Source: Dasyornis broadbenti
Taxonomy: Eukaryota > Chordata > Aves > Passeriformes > Dasyornithidae
Assembly (NCBI GenBank): GCA_013397935.1
Contig: VZRN01001189.1
Location: 496,001 to 560,000, forward strand
Reading direction: 5' to 3'
Length of the DNA stretch: 64,000 bases
Shown here in pieces: positions 13,352 through 25,130 of this stretch. The first letter of the stretch is position 1. Every line of letters starts with the position of its first letter. Under the pieces are notes generated by a model. That model searched no databases. It saw nothing but the letters and a program-made list of their open reading frames with translations, and was not told where the DNA came from. A program made the position numbers and the translations under genes.

Positions 13352-16300
13352 GAGGTTAGTAGTCAAAACAAAAGATGAAGAGAACTAATTTCATCTCAGA
13401 TTCAGTGACTGCATTTTTTGGTGGTTCATGGAGAAGGGGAAAGAAAACCTTTGGAAAGCTTTTTTTCACAGACAATGAATTAAAGCCTAAATGACAGGTT
13501 TCATTTTGGTCACCGAGTTATTGGTACACAGGGAAGGAAGGCAGTCAGTAAACAAGGCTGTCACAGAAGTGACACTGGGGAGGAGGTGAGGGTGCAGGCA
13601 TGGCCTCGTTGGTGAAGCAGCCAAAACGGATGAGTGCAGCTTCAGGATCATGTGTCCATAAGGACAACAGGGAGCTCTGGGAGCATCCATGGCTCACTCC
13701 CACATTGATTTGCAGGGTGAATGATGTTCTTACTGAGATGCATTCTTTGCTTTTTGGTTAAAAAGTCTTTCTTTTCTTCTACAGAATTCCAATAGAAATG
13801 ACATTTGTTTTATTTAGATTTCAAGTGATGACTAACTGGTACATTCAGGTGGCTTTTATGAGTAGTTTCACCTTTATTTTTCCTTTGGGGAAAATTCATC
13901 CATCTTTACCTGCAGTTCAAGGGAAGATTTTCATTCTGGCTATAAGGGAGGAGCTCTCAACTTTCTTACCCTGATTTCTCTCCTTCTTACTGCTGTTTTG
14001 CTTTATATCTGTCTCTTATCCCATCATGATACAGTGGAGAACTGTAAAATTCCCTATTGATGTAATTTCTCATTTTTTATTTCTGGAGGAGAAGCTTTTT
14101 GACAGACTTTTGACTGTGGCACATTCCTTCCCTTGTTAAATCAGTGACAGACACTTTTAGCTGCTCAGTTTGCTTTCTCCAGTGAGGAGCCTTCTCACTA
14201 CAAAATGAAATAACGATACTGCTGCGGCTGGGGGCTGTGCTGCTGGGAGAGTGTCCATGAAACCCCACCAGAGCTGACTCTGTCTTTTACCTCAGTGCAT
14301 ACAATTGCAGTGTAGCCCATGTGCAGAAACAAGGTGAGCCCAGCTCCTTACAGCAGTGCAGGTGTTCCTGTGCTGTGTCACCCAGCTGCTGGCCTGGCAC
14401 AGGAGGCTCCATGTAGAGAGAGACCTGTTTTTGCAGTGAGACGTACCCCAAAGCCTCTGCTTAGCAGGACTTTTAAGCATGCAAGTACTCCATTGATGTT
14501 GACACTTAAATTTACACTCTTTTAAGCACTCTGATGAGCAGGGATTTGAGGGGAAGCTGCTCTGGAACAGAAATCATGTGGAACCCTGAACAGAAGGTAT
14601 AAGCAAAAACATTTGGAATTTTCGAGGCATTTCTTTGGTTTTTTAAATTGTTTTTTGGCCCTAGGAATGTGTGCAGAAGAATGTTTGAGCTTTTAGACAG
14701 AACAGCACTCTGACCTTGTGCAAACTGGCTGCTGTCATTGATGTCTGATGGCAGCAAGCCTTTGTTTTGGGACATTACATCATTTAAGAATTTTAGTCCT
14801 TAGTGTAGACATAATAAATTGCCTGCATTTCAAGGAGGGAAATGAGGAGCAGCACCTGGGACAGCCCGGGCTCTCCACAGATGCCACTTTAGCGCAGCGG
14901 TGTGCCCTGTGTCAGGACTGTGGAGCTGAACACACAGCAGCTGTCAGCCTGCAGAGAGCAGCGGGAGCGTGTTTCGCTGTGGGAGCCGCTCTGGCCTCGC
15001 TGCTCGGGCTCCGCCTGCTGCAAACGCGTGCAGATGAACTCGAATGCGAGCAATCCTGCTGATGGAGGAGAGAGGCAGCAAACCTGCCTTTCACTGGTGA
15101 TTTCCAGTGGGTAGAGCGTGCTCTTACAGCACCACCAGGTTAGTGGAATATGCAGCGGGATAGAGGAACTTCCCCTCAGGACAGGGGACAGCATGATGGA
15201 TGAGAGACTCACACTGACAGCAACCAGGACGCTTCTTGGGTAAATATGCCATTTATCTTCTCACAAAGCACATCTCTGTTCTAGAGCATCAGCCATGTCA
15301 GTGTTAGGAATCCTACCAAAATTCAGGCAGTAAAATCTCTGAGAGACAGGCAGGCTTTGTTTGGTGCTGGCATGGTTTCCACCTTCAGCTGCACCCGCCT
15401 ACTCGGTGAGTTATTGTTATTGTATTTGTAAGTAACTCTACACAGACAATTTGCATCTTAACCAATGCAGCATATTTGCTTTGTGACAGCTTTAGCACCC
15501 TGATTGCATATAATGTGTTCAGGCCGTAGGGAAGAACAGCTTCTCTTATTCCTCCGCCATCACTCACACATCCCTCCTGTCTCTCGCCCTCCTCAGAGCA
15601 GGAAGCAGGAGGGGAGGGCTTCTTAGGGCTTCTTCTCCTTGTCCATGGCATCTTAGGTTCTTCCCCAGTGCTAGGACAGTCTCTGGACAGCAACTTTGTG
15701 TGGCAGAGCTCCCACCAAGAGACAGTGTCCATCCCAGCTATTCCCTCAGAGAGATGCATTTTCCTAGAGCACTGCTGTCTGTTCAGGCACCACACAATCC
15801 TTGGCTTTAAAGCTCCATTTAGAGAGAATGAGGCCTGTGCATTTTCTACCCAGCCCCCAGGTCCCACTGAGCCAGAGCTCAGGCAGCTCCAGCTCAGCAC
15901 TGTGGGAATTTAGCAGCCCCGTCAGGATAACGGTGCCACTGGTTTATCACCATTTACTTAGTCCAGGAGAGATTAGCTGTGTAATAGCACACAACTCCAG
16001 GAGTGCCTGTCCTGCAGGAGGCTTCAGGTACCCACTTTACAAAATACAGGAAAAGTATGAAACAAAACATAATATTCCCTCAGATGGCAAAACAGGTATC
16101 AAAGATAACTGGGTTTAAGCTCTGGAGAAAGCATGGTTCTTCTTAGTCTCTGTCCAAAGAATTGCAGTCTAATAAATTTTAGCACAATCAAATAGCTTAT
16201 AACAAGGGAAATTAGTATGTAAATAAACTTTAAACCACCAGGAGAAGTTTATTTCTGTCTTGTCAGAAGCTGACTTTTGTGTTGATAAGACCAGAAATAT

Positions 16301-16624
16301 TTTGGTAATTATTATGCATCTATTATATAAACAGGGAGAATGGTAATCATCAAAGCTGGTTTCATTTGTGTGATAGCATATTGGCATTTCTGTGCAATTG
16401 ATTAGTTTTATCATCTGAGACTGTGACCACTCTGCCACTAGACACTATTTCAGAGAGGCTCAGCATGGCAGAAGGGGTTGGGACAGAGGCTGGTAAGGTG
16501 TGACCACCAGCAGCTGTGAAATGTGACTCAACCTGCAGCTCAGGAGGTTCTCACAATGCTGATTGCCAAAAGGATGAAGTGTTGTTCGGGGGAAGAGTGG
16601 TTGTTTTCCTTTGGCATTCATCCC

Positions 16625-16696
16625 AGCCACTGTCAGAGAGAAGACAGGAGGATAGATGAACTTCTGGCCTGATCCAGTATGGCTGCTTTTATGTTG
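16625..16696 (+). mobile_element. Ancient amniote retroposon tail (CR1/L3-type 3' end)
   Basis: The stretch has the order CCACTGTCAGAGA, then GGATAGATGAACTT, then TGGCCTGATCCAGTATGGC, then TTTTATGTT. This resembles the 3' tail of old CR1/L3-type retroposons and of related reptile SINEs, which typically carry a CACTGT, GATGGACC, GGTCTGA-CCAGTATGGC, TTCTTATGTTC succession. Identification is from memory of that pattern and the family name is uncertain. The copy is diverged, and its 5' limit cannot be placed. Confidence 0.55.
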
Positions 16697-19600
16697 CAAG
16701 GATATTGTTTAATTATTCAAGAGCCAAGAAGAAAGTATTTAGAATAGTATGGCATCAGTGAAAAATGGTATTGAATCTGGAAAACTGCACAGGTTTTGAC
16801 TGAGGTGTTGCTGATTTAATAAGCAATTGAGACTTGATGGAGTTCACTGTCACTCCAAATGCACTTTCAAAGTGTGGCTTTAATTTTTGGAGTAAGATCT
16901 CTCCCAGCTGAGAGCTGTGCGCCACATCATTTGTTAGCAAAGTGCCAGGTGTACTGGTAAGTACATCCGTGAGGAAGTTGATGTGGAAGTGAAAGATGGC
17001 AAAGACTTCAAAAGCATTAATGAGTTGGAAGCAGGTCAGCAATGGAGTCCTGGCTTGTTAAAGGTGTCCTCTTGGTTCAGAATAACTGCCAGAGCAAGTT
17101 GGGCTGACATTCTCAGTGCCACAGGCTGAGATGAACTGCAGAATTAGAAATTAATCACAAAGTGTCCACTACCTTCTGCTGCTAGGAGGATGGGAAAATG
17201 TCCATTTTTATCATTACTGGTTAAAATGATGCTTTAATGCTTTCACAGCCTTTTAAAATGTAACCCTCCCCTTTAAGAATTGTTTCATCATTGCAAAATT
17301 ATATTGGGCTAGACCCTCAGAGAATGTAAGTCTCAGAGAATTGTCTATATACAGCGAATGAGAATCTGTCCCATTAATCTTATTGCTCTGCTAAGAAAGC
17401 AGCCATATCATCTAGACCTTCCCTCAGGCCAAAGCTGCCAAGAGAACTTGGAAAAAGGGCCAATTTACAGATAAGGAGGTTTTCAGTCAAGCCTGGAGAC
17501 TGTTTTTCTATTTGTTTGCTTCTCCTCTTAACCTAAAACTAATTTAAGGAATTTCATGTTTTGTATTTTGAATAACTTTTCTTCTGCACATAGATTGCTA
17601 AAATGACCTTTGCCTAAATTCAATTTAGTGACCCCTACATTTAAGGGTAATATGTTTTGTTCCTATCTCTAAAACAGGGAGGAAAAAAATAAACAATGTG
17701 TGCAGAGTCATGAGAAAGAAGATTTCATTAGATGTGGGAAATTCTAAAGATGGTGAAAAATGTGCTGAGATTAGATTTGGACAACTGAACTTCAGTAGTC
17801 AAGTCTGCAGAAAACAAAACAAACCTGAGCAACTAAGAAATTCTTTGGGGGGAAAAAAAGCCACAAACTTTTTTTATAAAAATCTTTGTTGCGATGGAGT
17901 GTGTCAAATAGATGGTATCTGTAGGGAGAAATTTTCACTAGTCATGCAAGCTCTCATTTATTTGGGAATTTTTCATGCAAGTAATTCCATCAACATTAGT
18001 CCATAGACTCTCAGAGCTTCAAGAGTCAGTTTGTTACTTCACCCAATTTCATCTTGTGTGCATTATGGGCAATGAAATTTTCGGTCACCACCAGTGCTGA
18101 GCCCAGGACAGTGTTTTTTAAAAAGATTGTATAGTTCAGGAAGACAACTTCTCTAATCTCACGGTGTGGCGAGCTGGAGAATTCACCGTTTCTCAGAGTC
18201 GTCTCTTCCAATTGCCGTTTAAATTCAGTTTCAAACTGGTATTTTGTTTGCAATTAAAACTTTTCTGTGTTCCTCTTTCAGATCTTTAAGTGCCTCCCCT
18301 GCTGTGCTAAGAAATCTTCTACTGTCTTGCTTTACTTCCCCGTGGAATCCTTGTACACTGTACTGTAGGCACCGTCCCATCCTCTTACTGACAAACTGAA
18401 CATACCAGTCCTTGGATTCTTCCTCTGGCCTCTCCCTGCCCCTCCTAAGATGTTCTGCCTGTCTGCCTTTCTCAGCTGGTGTCAAGCCCAGCATCTCAAG
18501 ACTCAGTGGCTGTAACAGAATTAGCTGCATAATTAAGGAAATTGTCACAGAATCGTGACCAAAGCTGGTAACTCTTGGATTTGGCTAAGTAGGTAAAATA
18601 GCACTGGCTGTGAGTCCCTGTCGGATACAATGGGAGCTGGACTGTGCCCATGCACAGGCATAATGTTAGGAGAAATGTTGTTCAGCACTGGATGCTGCCA
18701 AGTAGTTTAGTTAAATTTGCTGCAGTCAGCCAGTCCACATTTGGCATGCAAAGAAACTGCGCACAACTTGCTAAAATGTAATCACTGAGTCACATCATTG
18801 AGTGCTTAATCTCTAGGAAAGTTAACTTTTTCGGCACAGGGTAGATCACATCAGCAGGATTCTTCCTTATTTATTCCCAGGTGCTGCTAATGCCTTCTGC
18901 TCCTCTTGCAAGAGAACTTGTGGGCAGTGCTGTGGGAGTTGCTTTGATGTCATTTCACGTTGCTTTTACACACACATCAAAAATGCAAAAGCACAGCTTG
19001 TTTACTGCGGCTTGACAAAGGGACAAGTACACTTAAATCAAAGAACTTGCCAATACCAACATCTGAGTGTGTAAGCTTCATTATTAGACAGATCTTTGGG
19101 GGCTTTAAAACATGGTACCATGTAATGAAATCCTCAGGCGCCACAAATGAGGCTATTCCCCTTACTATACTTGGCAGGAATCTGTTAAATGAGCAGCTTT
19201 TCCTTTGGCAGCTGTGCCAGGAGGAATAAAATGAAATGAAAAGGGTGTGCCAGTATTTACTGACCGCACAGCTGCACTCACAGGCAGAGTTACAAAGTCA
19301 TTTCTTGACATTCCTCCTGTGACAGTCAGGCTCCTGCTCAGCGTTCTAATTTCCTTGGTGCCCTCTTCCCAATGTGTGATGTTCCTTTGAAACATCACTA
19401 TTTATTCATTTGACAGTTGCAATGTCAATGACAAGGAACGAGAATAACTGTCTGTTGCTTTACAAAAATAAGTTGGAAGTGAAAAAGTCAAAGTCCTTGT
19501 TGAGTTTTGAATTGTCATCTCTCTGTTCTACTCCAAGAAGTTTTCTCCATCTGAAGACCCCCAAAATGACTTTCTGTATTCAGGTCATGTACATTAGATC

Positions 19601-21096
19601 ATCCTCTGCTCTTCAACATTAATGCTTTTCTGACAAATCAGCAAGGAAATGGGAAGACTCTGTAGCCTGTAAGGCAACAGTGGTATTTTTGCTTCAGTCA
19701 CTTGATTTGACATTTCTTTTTCAGAAACTCTGTCCGAAAAAAGCATCCCCACTCCTCCCCTTAGCCTCTTTTGACTCCAAGTAGAGCTTCTCACCTGTAT
19801 TTCTGCTTGCTTGCTTTGATACTTCTAAAGCATCACCCTGAAAGTGACAATGGGCTTAATGGAGGAGTTTCCTGTCTTTGATTCTGCTTTGGATCTGAAA
19901 GGCAATAAAGAAGATTTTCTAAATCCCCTCTTAGCTCTGTCACTTCAAGCAACTCTCAAACGAGCAATGCAGAGCACTTGCAATCAAACCCCAGGCAGAA
20001 TTTCTGACGATCTTCGGTGTCCATGGGCAGTCCCTATCCAGCAAACCTCCTCCAGACCGTTCAGACTAAAACTGAAGTACTTATGTGGAAGAGGGAGAGG
20101 GAATGAGGTGACTGAGCAGGTGTGACACAACTGCAATTAATCATAGGAAGCCTTTCATCTTTTTCTTCTCTGTTGGGACCTGCAGAGTTTTAACAACCAA
20201 AATGAACGCAGGGGGCTCTAAACACAGTTGAGAGTTTTGTGTTTCAGGTTTCTGTTCACCTGCAACTGGACAGTCATTATCTGCTTTCAAAACTCCGGCA
20301 GCTTAGCTAGCTAATGAGTCTCTTTTTTGAGGAGAAGGAAATCAAGCTACCTTTTCTGCAGCCTTAAATCCTTTTCAAAGCAGTGGCAGTTTAGAAAGAG
20401 AAAAGGAGTTACTATCTAACAGGTAGCCAGAAAGAAATACAAATAATTTAATGGAAAGCTTTGTGCTTACTCAAACCCTTCCTGCCAGGGAGGCAACAGA
20501 GGTTTAAAATGACATTTGTAAGTGATTTGACAAAACAACCATTTTCTTTCCTGTGGGTGGTGATAGGGTTCTGATTACAAAGCTCAGTTCTGGAGGCACA
20601 ATTGAATGAGAAATACTGTGCTTTCCTAGACTTTTTTATACTTCAGAAGAATTAGTGCAGGACACTAACACAAACATATTTGATATTATTTTGTGTTTTG
20701 GAAAAAAAGAAATCCAGAATTCTCTTTTTCTTTTGTCCCCTAGTGACTGACTAGCCCAATTTTCTTAATGAGTTGTCTCCTGGAGCACTTGTTAAGAAAG
20801 GCAGCTGCTGATTGCTGCTGGGGCACCCCTGTGTATCCCAAGGAGAACACCTACAAGATTATGATGGCACTGAGATAATAACAGTAATGATTGGTCGAAA
20901 TCACAGAAGGGATGAGACTCTGGAGCAGCTGTGGAATTCAGTGCAAACATCGTGCATCTGGTGAGGGTATAGATAGCCCATAGATGTCAGGTATGTAAAT
21001 ACAGCGTGTATTTCTGTGAGTACATAAATTCCCAGAGAACTGTCCATAAGAGTACCAGTGCCTTACTAATAGCCTGCTAATTGTGTGCTGGTTTCT

Positions 21097-21188
21097 ATTG
21101 ATCTTGAAATTTCATAAAGTCAAGATCAATTTCCTGAGTAATGCCTCCGACATTTGTAAGTAGTACCCAATATAATAATTGATCTTGA
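21097..21188. repeat. Three copies of an 11-mer, two forming a hairpin
   Basis: ATTGATCTTGA occurs at 21097-21107 and 21178-21188. Its exact reverse complement lies at 21120-21130. The first and second copies can form an 11-bp stem with a 12-nt loop. No protein-coding or RNA-gene signature accompanies it, and the function is unknown. Confidence 0.6.
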
Positions 21189-23289
21189 GTCATCTTGTCT
21201 GGGACTGACAACATTGCAAATGTCTAGTGATCAATAAATCCCCAAATAGTGCTTTAGTGACACTCCTTGGAAGCAGAGACGTGTCTCATAGAAGAAATAT
21301 ACACTGCAGGAGCTGTTTTGAAAGCGCAGGAAGGAGGGTCTGGTTTTCCTTCCCTGACCCTCATCTGCCCATGTGGTCCCTGCAGAATTGTGGTTTTTCC
21401 CTGGGCCTGTGAGAAATACAACGTTTGTATTTAAGAATTAGAGTCTTTTCAGAAAACAGCTTGGTGGGCATTCTAATGAAGTACATCGCAAAATTCCGGT
21501 TTGGATTAGACAGTAAATTCTATCACACGTCAGTGGAGATGGTTTGCCATAATTTTTCCAACCAGCACTGCCTGTGTATGAGTCCTTCTTGGACTTCCTC
21601 AGCCATCCAGTCTAGCAATGAAGAGAGAGGGATCAGTCATGGTTCCTTCCTTAGGCTCATTGCCCTACATCAAGCTGAGAGCACCTGATCTGATTCCCTG
21701 CCAACTGTACTTCCTTGAAGGGAACTGAAACATGTGTTGTTCTTTGCTATCACTGACAACCCAAAGAGTTAAAATAAAACAGAAGTCAGGCTCCAAAAAT
21801 GCATGAGAGAGCTTTAATATATATCTAAATGCCAGAACAGTCTTCAGGCATTGTTGGACACTTCATCATCCTTGAATTAGATCACTGAACTTCAGTTTTC
21901 TCTTTAACCAACAGAATAAAGCCAAGCATTCTCCTCTAGATCCATGCCACAAGGAAGCCAAGCATTAGAGCACCAGTCTATGAAAAACCTTATAGAGTGG
22001 GCTCCCACAGTGCAATCCCAAGTGCAGGTATTGGCATTTATCCATCTTCTGAAATTTCAGTGTCATCGGCTTCTCTGCAGAGAATATGATTTAAAACTAA
22101 GTTGTTTCTGCCTTTCAGTTCAAGCCTGTCCCCCACTCTGGTGGGTTGGTACAATGGGTGAAGGAGAAGGGTGCATGTCTGAAGTACCCAAGAGCCTGAA
22201 GGGAGGATCTAGGTGTGGTGTTATCCCAGCCTGCCTCTTTCCCTTGTTCCCTGCTTTGGACACAGTGGGTTGTTTTTCAGCTTATGACAGAAGCTCAGTA
22301 AGGTTTGCAAATGGAGAAATGACTCGAGCCTGCCCCATGTGCTCTTGTGCATCACAAACTGTACTGTAAACTCAACCAGAAGCTGTTGCTGCAGCATGAA
22401 GTTGTTCTGGTTCAAGAGGGAAGTTTTGGGGTGCACTGAGGACAGGATCATGGCTCCTGGTCTCTACTTCAGTTTATTTAGTTCCCTTTGAAGTTCTACT
22501 GCCTTGTGTCTTTTCTTGCAGTAAACATCCAAAGCCAGTGTGGTTCTGGCTGATATCATTAAGATAAGCGATAGGCACTTGTGTGCTGAGCAGCTCCTGC
22601 TCCCTGAGGTCACAAAGCAACCTTAGCAGCAGCCTGCACTTCACTACCACTGCCTGCCTGCCTGCTGCTATGCCTTTTAATCCCTTCTGTCATTTGGATA
22701 ACCTTGCTGAAGCCAACAGCTTAATCACATCAAGGTTACCTCAGTATAGCACTTTCACTTGTCCTCTTGGGGCCAGCCCTGTGGACATTTGTGTCCAAAA
22801 TGAATCCCAGAATATGGAGGTTATTTTAACCTCTATATGCGAAATGATCCACCACCATCAGATGGGAGGTCTCTGTTGTTAAAAGTCTCTGTGAAAATTT
22901 TGCACCAGCCAGGAAGACGGTGGCAGCAATGCTCTGGCTCTCTGCTTAGTTGTCTGAAGAGGTGAAATAACAGCCCTCTGCTCATGATAGGGTGGTAAGA
23001 CTAAAGTGAGTCAAAACAGTGCCATAGCTTGTTTCCCTCAGTCTCGTGCAAAAAGGAGGATCTTTGAAAGTGGTGGTGGTTGGCACATAGACCATGCTTT
23101 CCCTAAATGAGAATATTTTTTCTGCCTGCCTTTTTAAGTTTTAGATAAGGCTCTGTTAGGTTTCTGTACATCCTACAACAGCACTCAGGTACTGAATTGG
23201 AGCCTGGCATTCTGACTCCTCATTATGACAGAAGCATTGCTGCCATATGTAGCAGAAGGCATGGAGGCATCAAGAAAGACAAAGCTGGT

Positions 23290-23658
23290 TGTTGCGGAGC
23301 AGAAAGGCCTTGCAAACTGAAGGCCTTGTTGCCCTTGTAAAATCCTTGTTCACTTCTGCTACTTCGGCTAACCAGAGAGCATTCTGGGAATGACTCAGCT
23401 AAACTAGAGGTGAAAAACAAGTTACATAACTGGGAAACAATTGTTAGAACCAGTAAGTGCTCACACTGTGGGGTTGGTGATTGGTTACACCTGAAGCGTG
23501 TTCCTATCATGGTTTATGGGGGTTGGTTAAACACGTTTGTTGTGCCTCACAAGTATGTAAACTCATAACAATGTAACAGTGTAAGAACCCTGGATTTTTA
23601 CAATAAAATGTCTTTGCTTATCACCATCTTGTGGAGTCTGTGCCCTACAACCCCTGCT
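23290..23658 (+). mobile_element. Probable solo LTR of an endogenous retrovirus
   Basis: The block begins TGTTGCGGAGC. It carries an AATAAA signal at 23602-23607 in the sense orientation, followed about 20-40 nt later by a GT-rich segment (CTTGTGGAGTCTGTGCCC), which is the R/U5 arrangement of a retroviral LTR. A 7-bp direct repeat GCTGGTT (23284-23290 and 23659-23665) brackets it, which fits a target duplication of about 6 bp as in ERVK-type insertions. One oddity is that, with this right border, the LTR would end in TGCT and not in the canonical CA. A CA-type end exists at 23649 but then has no matching duplication. There is no primer-binding site or gag/pol frame next to it, so this reads as a recombined solo LTR. 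It lies in the sense orientation of IL1RAPL2, so its polyadenylation signal could in principle act on the host transcript. The exact family cannot be named from sequence alone. Confidence 0.65.
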
Positions 23659-25077
23659 GCTGGTTTCCTTGCATTTGAAGACCTACCTCTGGGAAATTCT
23701 GGAGTGACAGAAATCAGATACATTGCAAAAGCACTAAGATCCTTTTCTTCCTTCCTTAAAATCAACTAAGTTTTCAAAAAACAAGGATCATTGTAACTGG
23801 TCACTGGCTGTTGATTTGACTGAACAGGCATAACTGCCTGGATTGGTAACAAGGGCTCTGACAAACAGGGATAGGCACATGGAGAACTCCCCCAACAAGA
23901 AGTTAATGGATACTCACGACAACTACGAGAAGCCGTATGTCATCTGGTGACACACTGTGTGCAGGGTTGGTTTCTCATTACTACAAGCCAAGTCATGTAG
24001 AACTTGCAGTTTGCCCTTTACCATAATTTATATCCACTGGGGCTCTAAGCAGATTCATAAAAAATGGCAACCGATCCATATCGATCATGTTTTATGTTTG
24101 GGCAAAGAATATGGGTATTACTTTTATTAAGTTTCATGAAATATCTGCTCTTATATTCATAGTAATAGATGACTCTGCCAAAGTTTTATTTTAAGGTGGG
24201 TTAGGGGCAGTGTACAGGAGGGGGGATGCTAAAGGAGAGAAGGATGTTGAGTGCAATTTTTATTTTACTGAGGACAAAGAAGTCATAAACCCTTCTTGCC
24301 TTGGGGGAAGTATATACAAGAGACTCTCTGGCATAGCCAGAGCTATCTATAACAGGATAATATTTTCTGCAAGGCTTCTTAAATACATTTTGCCAAAGTA
24401 AATTGATCCTGACAGAAGCCTTCCTGTCACCATGATGTTCTCTCTTGATCAGAGCCTTCCAGCTGTGCTGAGATTTTCCAGATTTAAAATCTCTCCTGGG
24501 GACTAGAGAGGGTCTTTTGATATTAGATGTCCGAGTATGTAGCTGTACCTTTCTTCCAAAATATATTTACTATCAAATATAGGGACTGCAGATAGCTTAC
24601 ACCTTCCTAATCACTGCTTTAAAAATCCTTTGTCACAGAAGTATTTTCTGCAGTAGCAGATAAAATAAGCTAGAAGGTGCCCATTTGCTTACCTTATTAA
24701 TCTGGTGTTCTCTTTCCTTTTTAAAAAAAAGTCAATGTACAAATAGCCAGCACTTTAAAAATCTGCAAGCCCTGGAGAGGATGGTACAGATGTGTTACTT
24801 GCAGGCTTCTTAAAATGAGATGTTGTAGGGCTGAAGACAAGTGCTGGTGCCAGGGGGTGCCCAGCCCACAGAAGATGAGGGTAGATGGCTGCTGAGAGAG
24901 CACTCTGCTCTCTTTGTGTCTTCAGTTTTACACCAGAGCTGCTCTGAGCAGTGGATCAGAAATCCCAGCCCATTTCCCATTCTCAGGCTCCCAGACACTC
25001 AACCTCTCTCCAAATGCACTCTCATCAAAGCACGAGTTAATGGGCACAGGGTAAGGGTCAGTAAAACACCTTTATGA

Positions 25078-25130
25078 GCAGGGCTAGGGAGAGATGGTCT
25101 CGATGACCCGTTCTAGCCTTAAAAACCTCT
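25078..25130 (+). mobile_element. Probable CR1 LINE 3' remnant
   Basis: GGTCTCGATGACCCGTTCTAGCC followed by a TTAAAAACCTCTGAT-like segment resembles the avian CR1 3' end, in which a GATGATCT core is followed by a CCCTTCCAGCC-type segment and an ATTCTGTG terminus. It is strongly diverged and short. The terminal ATTCTRTG repeats are not preserved, so confidence is moderate. Confidence 0.4.

Noticed and set aside
15180..15240. Possible linker exon ending CTTCTTG before GGTAAAT
   Set aside because: The encoded peptide (DERLTLTATRTLL) does not match the conserved DKPPK-type linker of the family, and no good acceptor was seen.
17455..17500. MIR/L2-like reverse segment (TTTACAGATAAGGAGG)
   Set aside because: The resemblance covers only about 20 bases and does not continue into the rest of the element.
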